NCBI GenBank assembly: GCA_014529385.2
Contig: CM043952.1
Location: forward strand, 59,995,619 to 60,059,618
Origin: Adiantum capillus-veneris
Taxonomy: Eukaryota; Streptophyta; Polypodiopsida; Polypodiales; Pteridaceae
DNA length: 64,000 nucleotides
Direction: 5' to 3'
Of the stretch, positions 35,131-48,406 are shown piece by piece; the stretch's first letter is position 1, and each line of letters starts with the position of its first letter. The position numbers and the translations under genes are program-made. The notes under the pieces were generated by a model, which saw nothing but the letters and a program-made list of their open reading frames with translations, did not search any database and was not told the DNA's origin.

Positions 35131-35681
35131 TGTGTGTGCCCTATTGTTTGCTTGTGTGTAGATAGGTTTTATGAAACTCTAACACCATTCACCTCATGTG
35201 TGTAGCTATTGATGAAGTGTCGTGATTGGCATGTGGTGTTTGGAGACGCCAACACCAATGTACTTAGTGTGTGCCCTATTGTTTGCTTGTGTGTAGATAG
35301 GTTTTATGAAACTCTAACACCATTCACCTCATGTGTGTAGCTATTGATGAAGTGTCGTGATTGGCATGTGGTGTTTGGAGACGCCAACACCAATGTAATT
35401 AGTGTGTGCTTATCATTAGTGTGCTTGGGGTTTCTAGTCTATGGTAGGTCGGACTTTGGTGGACTTGATGTGTTTAGGAGTTGATTGGTTAGTGATAAGA
35501 GTATGTTTAGAGTTAGTCTTGCCATGGCCAATCTCTACTTGCATTGGAGAGGTGATCTCTTGAATCCTCTATTCTATTCATCCGATGCTCGTGCTTCCAT
35601 GCCCTAGCCGGGTTGCCGATCCATGGATTTGATTATTTTGTGTGGGTTGCGATTAGGTCATTGCTACAACTCCTCCCAACA
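35131..35681 (+). repeat. Partial LTR (copy B) with 135-bp internal tandem duplication
   Basis: It corresponds to the 3' half of copy A. The block gtgtgccctattgtttgc...caccaatgta occurs twice at a 135-bp offset (35134 and 35269). It ends CTCCCAACA like a normal LTR and is followed by the 28-bp spacer. Confidence 0.9.
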
Positions 35682-35709
35682 TTTGGCACCGCTGCCAAGA
35701 AGGGGGAAA
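35682..35709 (+). other. PBS-PPT fusion spacer 1
   Basis: Twenty-eight bases read as a primer-binding site (TGGCACCGCTGCCA) passing directly into a purine tract (AGAAGGGGGAAA) before the next LTR. No interior sequence is left between them. Confidence 0.8.
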
Positions 35710-36689
35710 TTTTAACAATAGCTAGCAGACGCTAGACCAGTTGCGCATCAAGAGGGAGATATGCTATGGTTGTGCATAATATTTCCAACTCACTTTGTAT
35801 AAGTCTTGGGCTCACTTGGAGTTTCAAAGTTGTATGTGCTAGTTAGAGAAATCAAGCTTAAACCCATACTAGAGAAGGATTGTGGTGAAAGCCTTTAAAA
35901 GGAAGCCTTTATGCAAAGAGGCTTCATTCTTGAGTATCCACTCTTGAGGATCCACTTTTGAGAGCTCCCTCTCTCTTTAGTGTTCACTCTATGGCCTAGC
36001 CTTGAGCTTAATGCCCATGCTTAAGAGGCTAGGGCTAATCCATTGTAATTAGTGTAAGCTATTCTTGATTAATCTAATCCCTATTTTCTCATTAATCTAC
36101 TTCTTCTCTACATTTCATTATGTCATGGAGTAGTATTACACTCTCCTTATTCTAGATTTGAGAGAGGTATGTACTTCTTGCTATTAACCACTCCTATTCT
36201 TCTATATGCATTCAACTTGTGATATTTAGCATCACTTATTAGGTTGATTAAGTTGGATATTAATCTTGTAATTAGTGTGTGTGCCCTATTGTTTGCTTGT
36301 GTGTAGATAGGTTTTATGGAACTCTGGCACCATTCACCTCGTGTGTGTAGCTATTGATGAAGTGCCTTGATTGGCATGTGGTGTTTGACGCCAACACCAA
36401 TGTAATTAGTGTGTGCTTATCATTAGTGTGCCTGGGGTTTCTAGTCTATGGTAGGTCGGACTTTGGTGGACTTGATGTGTGTAGGAGTTGATTGATTAGT
36501 GAGTAGAGTATGTTTAGAGTTAGTCTTGCCATGGCTAATTTCTACTTGCATTGGAGAGGTGATCTCTTGAATCCTCTATTCCTATTCATCCAATGCTCGT
36601 GCTTCCATGCCCTAGCCGGGTTTTTGATCCACGGATTTGATAATTTTGTGTGGGTTGCGATTAGGTCGTTGCTATAACGTCTCCCAACA
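35710..36689 (+). repeat. LTR copy C
   Basis: About 980 bp, similar to copy A along its whole length, with a degraded start (ttttaacaatagc instead of tgttagcagcggc) and the normal CTCCCAACA end. Confidence 0.9.
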
Positions 36690-36717
36690 TTTGGCGTCGT
36701 TGCCAGGAAGGGAGGAA
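36690..36717 (+). other. PBS-PPT fusion spacer 2
   Basis: Twenty-eight bases: TGGCGTCGTTGCCAGG passing into AAGGGAGGAA, then the TG of LTR D. Same organisation and length as spacer 1. Confidence 0.85.
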
Positions 36718-37771
<1,054 letters not shown>

Positions 37772-37776
37772 AATAT

Positions 37777-38070
37777 ATACAGTATACTTAGCTCACACTT
37801 AGTATATATAATACTATACTTTATACTATATATACTCTAGCTATACAATGTTATATATACTATACAAATTATATAGTATATATTTTAGATATACAATACT
37901 TATATTATATACTATATAGTATATAATCTATATGTATTTTTAGATATATACTATATTGTATACTATATATATAATATACATTATATATATATTGTATACT
38001 ATATATATAATATACATTATATATCTTGTAAAACACACTAGATTTGAACTACAATATAATAATAATATAT
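37777..38070. repeat. AT-rich tatata-type tract
   Basis: Irregular repeats of atatactatatagtata type, with a duplicated block tatatattgtatactatatatataatatacat at about 37945-38020. No coding potential. Confidence 0.8.
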
Positions 38071-38599
38071 TATTTTTTCAAAGTTATTTCAAATAAATTA
38101 TAATACTAAGCTAATTTTTTATATGCACACATAAATATTTTGACAGATTTTGAAAGTAACGTATTTTAAGTTAAAAATTTGAAGAAATGTCAATTCAAAT
38201 TTATTTCAATGATTGTGACAGAGACATATCTTACAGATTGAATATTTAAAATCTATTAAAGATTGTTTTCAATGAATGCATTAACTCTTTTGAGCTATAT
38301 TATGTAGCTCTTCCTCAGTGTCTTATACACACTCCCTGTTGTCTCTTTTTCTCACTTTCTTTCCCTCAACCATTCCTCCCCTTGTCTAATTCAAACATGA
38401 CGACTTCAGCTAAGATTTTATGGACAATTAATCGTGCTCTTGTAGAATATAGTGTTTCATCACAAAATGGAGAGCTTCTGATCAATGAATATTTCCTTCA
38501 AAGCTTTTTGCCTCCTTTTATGCTCAGTTTATGATCCTGGGTAAGTGAGCTTATAAAAACATATTAGATATCATTTTTTTATATGAGTCACCTTTTTAT

Positions 38600-39616
38600 A
38601 CTTATTTTTATTTTGAATATAGCATGAGAGCACTATAGGTGATTGCAATATGTGAAAGCAAAGAGGAAGACGAGGAGACACAAACACTTTTTTGGAGAAA
38701 TTTAAACATATTTATGGAGAGATGCAGGCATGAACCACCAGACTTTGTTGGATTCATGCCTGACAAAGCTAGGAGGTAATTGGCTGGCAATATGAGTTGT
38801 ATACAATGGAGGAAGGCATAATGTAATGATAGGGAGGGAGCTCATGCCTGTTCCATTGGGACTAGAGTCTACATAAAGACACTAAAAGACATGCCACTCT
38901 AGATAGAAAAATGCATCACATTGAAATGTGTGAGGCATGGTGCTTGGCAGAGACAACAAATGAGGCCTCCCATATAGCCTCCAAGGTACAAGAATGGTGG
39001 GTGGAAAATGTGACAGGGGATAATATAAACGCTTTAGAGAGGTGGTTTAATTGGTGGGAGCAACAAATTGCCCATTGGGAAAGCGTTGCACCAGTGGTAT
39101 ATCAATATTTTCTTTGGCTCATATAATAAAGATGAAAACAGAGATTAATATATATATGTTTTTTTTTTCATATTGTATTTATAGACCAGCCAAGAGTCCT
39201 TGGGAGAAAGCCAAATTCCTAGCATAAATTTGTTAGAGAGCATCCATGCAAGTTGGCTAGCAATTGAAAACGGAAATAAAAAAATATCACTTTATGATGC
39301 ATGTGTCAGTGATGTTTTGAATGCATATATTCAATATGCAAAAATATTGGGATACACCACAGGCAGATTCATGGGAACTAGCCCTTCCATAGAAGCAATG
39401 ATGGCCAATGCCAAACATAGAGAATCTCCAAATCCCACTCATATTGCAAGTAATTTGAAAGGTTTGGTTTGTGGTAGTCCTTTGTATGAGGAGCCTATGA
39501 TGGAAGGTGACAAAGATATTGTGCAACAGAAGAAGAAAGAAAGTGCCACTAATACAAGTTCACATAAACCTACATATGTAATGAAGCAAGGAGACACAAA
39601 GTATACAATTTGATAG
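38600..39616 (+). pseudogene. Degenerate coding fragments of an unrecognised, probably transposon-derived protein
   Basis: Several plus-strand frames look like remnants of one protein. About 38690-38910 reads FWRNLNIFMERCRHEPPD and FVGFMPDKARR with stops. 38911-39126 has WCLAETTNEASHIASKVQEW and ALERWFNWWEQQIAHW, rich in Trp. 39200-39613 has INLLESIHASWLAIENGNKK, ISLYDACVSDVLNAYIQYAK and GYTTGRFMGTSPSIEAMM. The pattern N-aliphatic-E-x-x-H-A-S-W, then L-Y-D-A, looks like a conserved core, perhaps of a transposase. I cannot name the family. There is no neighbouring terminal repeat that I can see. Confidence 0.45.
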
Positions 39617-40467
39617 AGAGAATAATGAAGAGATATATGTGGTCCTGACATTGAGGCAGGGGAGATCATTCCAATGAAGTTCCACCTATGGATGAGAGGA
39701 CATAGCCATCCCATTACACCCTCCTTTTTGCCATATATTAGGCTGGAGTAACCTTAGTTCAAATATCGATGGGGTGTGAGTCCTGATTGGAAACAATGTA
39801 ATTATTCATACCCACATTCGAGTTGGGATTTTAAAAGACAGACACTACCTAAACATGATGTATGGTCTTATGTATATTTTTTCTAATGGATAAAGATATA
39901 TGTCACTAGTTCTTTAGTCTTTCTCATGTGTCTCTGTAGTGTTCTTTTGGTCTTCTATATCGTGCCCGTTGTGTGATATGGTTAAGGTCTATGTTTAATG
40001 TCCCAACATGACACACGAGAAAAACTAGAAACCATGATCAACTACAAATTGATGAAACCTACGGAGTCGGGGTTCCGATGATGTAGTGTATGTAGATAGC
40101 ACTGAGAAGGCTAGTCATGCTAGGGTTGCGTAGATTTTGTTAGTTTTTGGACATCTCCGATCTACTAGTGGAAAGTCTCAACCTAGAAGCTGTAGTGAGA
40201 GCATTTACGATAGGGATTATCATATGTATGATGATGACACTAGCATGATGTATTGTGGAGTTATGTAGACCGTACATAGATGTTTATGAGATTTACATAC
40301 ATGCTCTAACATGAATTTGTATGCTTGTATATCACTAGAGCCGATACAACTGCATGTAGATTGAGTGAGCAAGCCACTGGTCGTAGGCTCAGAGAGTCTC
40401 TCACTTATTTCTTGTGCATGCTAGTAGTTTAGGTAGTAGGACCTACTTATCGGCACATTATCCTTTA

Positions 40468-40700
40468 AGTGGGAGTATGTTGGGGTAAATGTGGCATGTG
40501 TCTTGCCTTGGGGTCGAGCGTACTAGTTTCCCAACCGCCCACTAGCTTCACTCACCACATTGACCTTATTCTTTCTACATAAGGGGTCTCATTCATTTTA
40601 GTAGTGAGTACTCCATTTACACACACTCTATCTCTCTACACTCACTTTGCACACACAAGCATGCACCACACAGTTTTTGCATTGGCGTGCTCTTCACCTT
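40468..40700 (+). repeat. Probable copia-type LTR start (right end not defined)
   Basis: The bases ccttTAAGTGGGAGTA|TGTTGGGG are the typical copia polypurine tract followed by an LTR beginning TG. A TATA-like ctttctacataagggg segment follows at about 40571. No partner LTR or PBS was found, and the end coordinate is only a lower limit. Confidence 0.45.
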
Positions 40701-40744
40701 GATCATCCCTAAAACGGGACCTTTTGGCCTATGAAACCATAAAA

Positions 40745-40995
40745 AACAATAAAAATCTAGATCCCTTTGCATGCATTGGGTCTTCACAAATGCTCAGACA
40801 CTATGGTCCACTTGTAAACATCCATAACTCAACTTCCCACCAACTTCTAGCATCAACTTCTAGATCCCTTTGCCTGCACTTGGTCTTCACACCTACTCAG
40901 ACACTATGGTGTACACCTATAAACATCCATAACACTATGGTGTACACCTATAAACATCCATAACTCTGCTTCCCACCAAATTCTAGCATCAACTC
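40745..40995. repeat. Local tandem duplications
   Basis: The segment tttgca/ctgca-ttgggtcttcaca...cagacactatggt...taaacatccataac...cttcccaccaa.ttctagcatcaact occurs about twice. A 37-base unit, acactatggtgtacacctataaacatccata, is repeated directly at 40905-40963. Confidence 0.8.
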
Positions 40996-41780
40996 TGTTT
41001 GGTTGCACCATCATTTCAGACCCACTTGTTCAACATTTAAGTTCAATCGAAAACATGTTCATTGAACTTGAAATTGCAAACTACGAAAACCTTTTAGTGA
41101 AATAAAACAATTGTATTTTATTCTTGAATCTAGTAAATCTCCTTCAAGCGAGTTGCCCAACCCCTTCAATCATAATTTGATGCACATCTTGCACCATCTC
41201 CTTATCAAATTATAGTTTGAACTGCACTCCATTGACCTGATGCCTAAGATGCTTACCATTCATCTGCACAAGTTGATAGGTACAATTGGGAAAAGCCTTG
41301 TGCAATCTTTCTCTGCTGGGTAGCCAATAGTTGTGCATCCTTGTTTCGATTGAACTGATATTCCAAAATCAAACCTTTCAATTTAACTATTTCTTTCTTG
41401 TAGACTCTTCAGGTTCATCCTTAGTCTTCTGGAGTTCCATCTGTACGGCGGTCAGCTTCAAACTAGAAACAACACCTTGTGCCTCCATCATCTGCCCTTA
41501 TGCATTAACAATTGTGTTCCAACTAGATTGGATGTTAGAAACACATCCATCAGTGATGAATATGTCTCGATCATTTTGGTTGGTTTCATATACTAGCACA
41601 GGGGTGTGATATGGTACTAACGATTTCTCAAGTTTATTCAGGACCAATTTTCCTTACAAAGGTTTCTTCTATAATTTTTGCATCCGATCTGATCGAATTG
41701 CTGAACAAGTTTGTGTACTACCACAGTTGTATAGGTCTAAGAAGTACTCTCTAGCACAACGTCTCTTATTAGAAGTGGAT

Positions 41781-43365
41781 TTATCTACGCCACTTCACCT
41801 TGGGTTCTTCCATCTCAATGTCGTTTCTTGAAACAATGTGTCCTAGAAGTTGGCCTTTCAATACCATAAAGACTGACTTAAATGGATTCAAGCAAATTCT
41901 CTTCTCTTTGCATCCTTCAAAAACCATTTCCAAAAATAACATGTGAATTTCTTCAGTTGAGACGATCGTGAAGTCGTCCATAAAAATGCTAGGAATTTGT
42001 GCAAGAACTCACTGATCCATCATGCATCTCCAAAAGGTTGCTGGAGCATTGCATAACCCAGATGGAATTACCAAATAGTAAAATGCTGCCCATTTAGTGA
42101 TAAAAGTCATTTTTTCTCGATCTTCTGGTGAAATATTTAGTTGCTTGTAGCCATTGTAACAATCCATGAAACTATACATTTCATGGCCATCAATCTCGTC
42201 TAGCAGCATAATAGTAAATGGAAGTGTGAATGGATCTTTAAATGTGTGAGCGTTGAGCTTTTAGTAATCCACACATACCCGTAAAGACCAATGTTTTTTT
42301 TTTGGCTAAAAAACACCAATTTGGCGAATCTTGAAAATTTTGAGCTTTTTGTGAATGGAAGTGTGAATGGATCTTTAAATGTGTGAGCATTGAGCTTTTA
42401 GTAATCCACACATACCCGTAAAGACCAATGTTTTTTTTTTGGCTAAAAAACACCAATTTGGCGAATCTTGAAAATTTTCTTGCTCTCATTGGTGTAGACC
42501 TTAAGATGTTTTTCGCCAGACTTTGCTATAAGGTTTTGTATTTTGGGGTAGCTAGTTGCCAAAGATATGTGGTTGTAAGATTTTGTTACATGGAATTTTA
42601 ATAGGCTCCTATCATCATAATTACTTTTCTTTTCACTCTCCTAACTTTTCTATGATTGATCTATGCATGATTAGCTAGATTTTATGTAGGAGGTCTGAGA
42701 TCTTCACACTTACTCATTTAGTTTTCATCTAGATTTCAAAGACCTTACCCTACTCAACAAGATGTTATCTCCCAGCAAAACCCTAGTACATATAAGGTGT
42801 GTTGTGACATTGATACTTCTTTGAAACGTCTAGGTGGCACTCACGGTGGCACTACTTAAATCAATTCTTTCTATTATATAAAAAGTTGTAAGAGATGTTC
42901 CTTTTATCCTTACATGTGATATTGAAAAAAATGACCAAGTAAGGTCTAAATTAAATTTTTTGTTGAAAAAATGATAAATTTAGTTTTAAAATATTTGCTC
43001 GCCAAATTCATAAATGTAGATTCATTTTCTCGCCAAAAACTTGAGTAATATTTCAAGGTCGGTATCCAAAAAAAATACACTAATAAAGACTTCCCATTCT
43101 TCTTCGGAACCCCTATAATCAGAAGTCGCTACTTGATACTTTGCTAATGAACCCTGCTTTTAGAAGATTGGCAATGCCCTCTTTTACCTTCTTTGCATAG
43201 TTGGGATTCTGCATAATTGGGATTCATTCTATACCTTGCAGTCTCATTGGTATGGCATCTAGTTTTAGCAGTATCCGGTGTTGATACGCTTCTGGATTGA
43301 CTCTCTTCAAATCAGTGTGTTCCCATGAAAAGACATCTTTGTACTTCTGAAATAAAGCCTTAGCT
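41781..43365 (-). pseudogene. Reverse transcriptase remnant of a gypsy element
   Basis: Minus reading from about 43365 gives DVFSWEHTDLKRVNPEAYQH, then NPNYAKKVKEGIANLLKAGF and ISKVSSS, the entry into gypsy RT. After a damaged stretch come FKDPFTLPFTIMLLDEIDG and YSFMDCYNGYKQL. Then KWAAFYYLVIPSGLCNAPATF and the catalytic MDDFTIVS, followed by QLLGHIVS. Several stops and a 137-bp tandem duplication (42217-42490) break the frame. It belongs to the same remnant as 43930-44524. It is unlike the chromodomain element at 2896-10269 in sequence. Confidence 0.85.
42217..42490. repeat. 137-bp tandem duplication inside gypsy RT remnant
   Basis: The block starting aatggaagtgtgaatgg at 42217 recurs at 42354 with almost no change, including an identical gtttttttttttggctaaaa run. 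Confidence 0.92.
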
Positions 43366-43699
43366 TTTTCCTTAATCTATGGCTTTAGATGTTTGATGAT
43401 CTTCACCATTTTGGGGTTTTCATCTATACAAAAATTACACTCTTTGATCTCTTGATCGTTTAGAAGTAGCCAATTTGCACCACCTCCTTTTTGCTTGGCC
43501 AATACTCTGCTTCTTTCTTAGTTCAAATGCCAGCTGCATACTCATTGAATGGATCACCTAACTCCGCAAGTATAGGTTCCATCTCTATTCTTTTAGCAAC
43601 CTAGTATGAACTCTTCGTGTTGGTCTAGCCATACTCTACCCCTAATTTGGTTTCTTCCTTCTCTTGATCTGTCTAATCTGGCGATCATCCTTCAATCTG

Positions 43700-44524
43700 G
43701 ACTGTTCTTTCACTAGTGTTTTATTCTGTGAATTGATTAGGGAGTTTCCTCCTTTGCTTTTCAACTTGTTCCTTATCCATCATAACAGCACTCAAATCTA
43801 TTTTTGCAAGTGGAAAAATATTTAGTGATGCGAGCATTTGCTCAATCTTCTTCATACCATACTTCTTGCAGAGCTCTTCTGCTCTTAATGCCTTTTTCAA
43901 CGATTCTTGTGTTATCAATTTTGATCTAAATTCTCTTGCTAGCCCCTTGAATAGTCAATGTTTGATTGGCATAATCATGAATGGCTCCAACAATTCTAAG
44001 TCATGGTTTGCCCAAAAACATTCCATATGCTCCATGTACGTCCAGAACTAAGAAGTTGTCTTGAATTTCTCCTTGTTGACTCTGATCTGCATGTTTTCAA
44101 TTAAGCTAGTCGCTTGGACTACCCTGTGATCAGCCATTCAAACCCTGAATGGTGTTGGCTTAAGGTCTTGAATCCCCAACTTCTGCCTCAGATGCTCTTT
44201 AAGAATGTTGACTCCAGTCCCACCATCCAATATGGCCCATGAAAACGGTTCTAATTGCTTCCTTAGTTTGTAATCCATTTGTGTGACACGAATCTTGTAT
44301 TCCTTGATGGTTGCCAAATCTACTGCTTTGGCCACTACCTCATCTTTTCTCTTCTTTTTGATAAACTTTACAGCTTCTGTTAAGGTTCTTTGAATATCAT
44401 CCAGTTTCACCATCAGATTTTGAATTCTTTCACATACTTTAACATATATTTCACATACTTTAGCATATGTTTCACCTTGCTTGTTACCAAAATTACTATA
44501 TGAGCTAGAAGATTTGTCTTCCAA
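43700..44524 (-). pseudogene. Gag-protease region of the same gypsy remnant
   Basis: The frame at 44524-44138 carries a Lys-rich linker and then FSWAILDGGTGVNILKEHL and RQKLGIQDLKPTPF, a retropepsin active site of the DGG type followed by the flap-side region. Reading continues with lesions through MADHRVVQ and MPIKH to about 43930. A 65-residue frame at 43918-43721 (MITQESLKKALRAEELCKKY) lies between protease and RT. The DGG-type protease is shared with the gag-protease element at 59410-60120, but the sequences differ. Confidence 0.75.
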
Positions 44525-45726
44525 CTGGCTATCTTCACAATGCCATTGAACTAGTTTCCTTCATCTGGTTGCTGGCTAACTTTGTGATGGATTTTTAGAT
44601 TTCTCTTCAGTCTTCTCCTTAGTTCCGGAATTGTCCCAAGTCTGAGCTGACTTGCCACATTTTCTCTTCTAGACTTTGAACTGCATTAATTGCAGACTCA
44701 TATAGTCCATTTGCTGCCTGCTCGGAGTCTTTAATTGACTTTGCTTCCTGACCCGAAGACTAAGGTGGCACTTTGTGGATGGTCATGGCCTCATAGAATT
44801 GTGGTTTCTTTGGCATCTTCTTTCCCACATCCTCTATGATCAAGATTTTCACTATTCTCAGCATTTTTTGGTGGAGAATTTGTTATTGCCATACCCGTTT
44901 TGACAAATGTATCACATCTGTGGTTGCATGCTTGGCCTAGTTGGCTACAGTTGATAGATTCTTTTTATAGTGGGAGCTTTACGCATTGTTTAATGTGCGA
45001 TTAGCACTTGTGGTGTTACTATAATCTCTTGAGATCGGTTTTCACTCCCCATAAGGAGAGGCATCAATATCAAATTCTTGTATCATTTTGGCACATGTTT
45101 GTGCGCAGATCTTGCTACACTAGCAGTGACTACTATCGCATGTACGTTGAGTTGCAAATATTTCCACAATACAACATTGTGGAGCCGATTTGGCTTGATA
45201 CTTTTGGCAATTTCTTGGCCGTTTCTGCGACTCGATCGCGAAGAGCCTTTTTTGAGAGTGTGGCTAGTCCAGTCTACATAGCCTTTTGTGAGGGTCGTTG
45301 TGTGAGGTTTTTTAAGCTAAGCACTAGGGGCCAGGTTACCCAGTGAGAAGTATATTAGGTTAGTGGAGATCCCCTTTTGTGGCCTCGCTATAGCTTATGT
45401 ATAGATGGGTATAGGTGCTTTTGATGCCAAGTTGGCAATCATCCACCAACAATTTATTTGAGCAGTATATGCCAATGTATGCCCAGTAATTACTCTTGGT
45501 TCATACACTATTTTTGGCTCAGCTTTGCTTGAGATTTTGATCTTCGAGCGAAGGAGACTCTACCATATTTTTCTTATGATTTGTCCATATGCATTCTTGA
45601 CACACTTGATTGTTCACACACTGATTTTGCTGCATATTGTCTTGAGGTATTTCTCTTGTTACAAGCGAAACTTTGTCAAAATTCTCTCAAAACAATTTCC
45701 TTTCTTTTGTCACATTCTCTTGAACT

Positions 45727-46667
45727 ATGGCTTCTATTAGTGCTTCGGACAAGGATGAGTACTACATTAAGAAGTTTGATGGCACAAACTTTGCAATCTA
45801 GAAGCAGCATATGCAGGATGTGGTGTTAATCAATAAAGGTTTGATAGTGCCATTGCGTGAGAGAAAAGATAATGCATACACTGATGAGCAGTGGGAAGAT
45901 TTGAATGAGCGTGCTATGGCGACCATTCGTTGCACCTTGGTGAATCCATTTACTTCACAATAATAGATAAGACCAATGCCAAAGATTTATAAGATGCTTT
46001 ATGTGCAGCATGGGATGGTAAAAGTGCCTCGAATAAGGTTTTTCTCATGAAGAAACTTATGTGCATGAACATGAGAGAAGGCAACATCATTATCTCTCAT
46101 TTGAATAAGTTCAACAATGACTTCGTAGCTTACTTCCAAAGGTCTTAACTTTGATGATGAGATGAAGGCCATCTTCTTGCTATGTTTGCTACCATCGTTA
46201 TGGGATACACTCAATACATCCATAAGTAACTCCGACCCTAAGGGCAAGCTAGTGTTCAATGATGTTACTAGTGTGTTGCTCATTGAGGAGATTAGAAGTG
46301 AGTCTCTTGATGCAAGTCGACATGGTGATGCGTATCTAGCTTGTGTGACAAGACAAGGTAGCGCGATTGTATTCATGATCATTCTCAAAATTGTAAGAAC
46401 AGTCGTAGCAAGTGTCGTGGAAGAGACATGAAGAATGTTGAATTCTATCATTGCCATAAAAAGGGACACGTAAAGAAGGATTTTCGTGCATTAGAGCGTG
46501 AAAAGGGCAAAGAAAAAGTAAAGTCTGACACACCTAAGAGCACTATGAAGATAGAAGAACTTAATATTGTTGAGTCTCCAACTATTGAGATTGTTCCTAA
46601 TGTGTTAACTTTCACCTCAAATTTGAGTCATGATGCATTGTTAGCTCTTGACGGGTGTTATGCCTAG
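45727..46667 (+). pseudogene. Copia gag with zinc knuckle
   Basis: It starts MASISASDKDEYYIKKFDG; TNFAI is followed by a TAG (45799-45801) where the family has Trp. The UBN2-type gag body follows: NAYTDEQWEDLNERAMATIR, KSASNKVFLMKKLMCMNM and IFLLCLLPSLWDTLNTSISN. The zinc knuckle reads FYHCHKKGHVKKDF. Both outer cysteines of the usual CxxC....H....C pattern appear to be replaced, so RNA binding is probably lost. At least three frame changes lie between 45960 and 46440. Confidence 0.85.
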
Positions 46668-47700
46668 AATTGGATAGTGGACTCGGGTGCTAGCTTTCAT
46701 GGGACTCCTCATAAGGATTGGTCCTCCCCAAATACTGCTACACATGGTAGAGTGAAACTAGGCATTCTTATGAGCTCGATATATGTATTATTGGGGCCTC
46801 TTCATAAGGATTGGTCCTCCCCATATACTGCTACACATGGTAGAGTGAAACTAGGCATTCTTATGAGCTCGATATATGTAGTATTGGGGCCATAAAACTT
46901 TGTATGCATAATGGCACCCAGTTTATGTTGTAGAATGTCAGACATGTACCCAAGTTGACAAAGAATTTGGACAATTAGATGAGTTCGGTTACACTACTAT
47001 TTTTGCACATGGTTCTTGGATAGTCAAGAAAGGAAACCTGGTCATGTTTTAAGGTCAGAAGTCTGCCTCATTGTATTCACTCTATGTCTCTTCAGTGAAA
47101 GAGAATTCTATTGAGATGTTGTCTACAGAGTTGTGGCATAGCTAGCTAGGACATATGAGTCAAAAAGGAATGAAGGTATTTGCAACATCTAGTTATATCA
47201 CTGTGTTACATTACTCTCATTTTTCTTTATGCGAGCAATGCATTTACAAAAAGCAGACTAGGTTGACCTCAGTACCTTAGACAAGGAGTTAGGAAACCCT
47301 CTAGATCTTGTTCATAGAGACTTATGCAGACCTATGTATGTTAAGTCTCTAGGGGGGACACTATACTTCCTCTCATTCATAGATGACTCTACTAGAAAGG
47401 TATGGGTTTATCTCTTGAAACAGAAGAGCAAAGTGTTTAGTCTTTCAGAAGTTCTTAGCAATGGTAGAAAACCAATCAGGTAGAAAGCTCAAAACTTTGT
47501 GAACTGACAATGGAGGCGAGTATATCTCCTCTGAGTCCAAGGACTTCTGCATTAAACGAGGCATTAGAAGACACTTCACCACACCCTACACACCCCTTCA
47601 GAACAGTGTGGCAAAAAGGATGAATAGAACTATTTAGGAATGGGGTTACGTCTATGTTGTCTACAGCCACTTTACCTCAATAGTTTTGAGGGGAAGCTGT
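46668..47700 (+). pseudogene. Copia protease and integrase core remnant
   Basis: NWIVDSGASFHGTPHKDW at about 46668 is the aspartic protease with its DSG triad. It is disrupted by a 93-bp tandem duplication (46710-46895). Further on, many-times-broken integrase reading is visible: LSLCEQC-like zinc-binding residues at about 47225, DLCRPM and [17 protein letters not shown] at about 47315-47425, and NGGEYIS-like residues at about 47507. The frame is heavily mutated. Confidence 0.75.
46710..46895. repeat. 93-bp tandem duplication in copia protease
   Basis: The unit cataaggattggtcctcccc...gtattattggggcctctt is repeated at a 93-bp offset with a few differences. It keeps frame (31 codons). Confidence 0.92.
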
Positions 47701-47701
47701 T

Positions 47702-48406
47702 ATGAGAGTTGTTTACTTGATAAACCAGTTGCCTAGTCCACCACTGAAGTATAAGATTCCACGGGAGATGTGGATGAGCAAACAGCCTAACTACAATACA
47801 TTACGTGTATATGGGTATGAGGCATTCTTACATATGTCAAAAGAGCTTAAGCAAAAGCTGAATCCCAAATCACACAAGTACATCTTCATTGGATATGGTG
47901 TGAACGAAGAGATGGGATATCGTCTCTGACACCCGGAATCTAAGAAAGCCATATGCAACTCATAGGTGATATTCAATGAGTCTAAGATGCATAGACAACC
48001 ATTGAAAGAGATTGAATATCGCAAATTAAGTTTTGAGGACGTTGCCTCATCACTAGTTACACAGAAAGTTGGGCGTGCTAGTGATGCATCTTCCAGTAGT
48101 ACACAAATAAAGGTTGCTCCAGAGAGAGCAAAATCCAGTAATCAGGCACTCAAAACATCTACTTGTGTATCTCGTGCACGTGAGCGTTTTCAGTCAAGAT
48201 TGGACTATTTGTTAGTCATTGACTACGGTGAGCCCACTTGTTATATAGAAGCTATTCAAATGGAAGATACCGTGAAGTGGGAGCATGCTATGCAATCTAA
48301 GTATAACTCGATCTTATCCAATGAGACTTGGGAATTGATAGAGTTATTAAAAGGTAAGTCAGCATTGTCTTGCAAATGGGTGTACAAGAAGAAGTACACT
48401 ACATAA
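47702..48406 (+). pseudogene. Copia integrase C-terminus and start of RT
   Basis: 47702-47929 reads VVYLINQLPSPPLKYKIP, NYNTLRVYGYEAFLHM and SHKYIFIGYGVNEEMGYRL, the well-conserved end of copia integrase. 47966-48406 has the DVIFNE-like linker, then VKWEHAMQSKYNSILSNETW and CKWVYKKKY, the entry to RT. It ends in a TAA. Confidence 0.9.
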
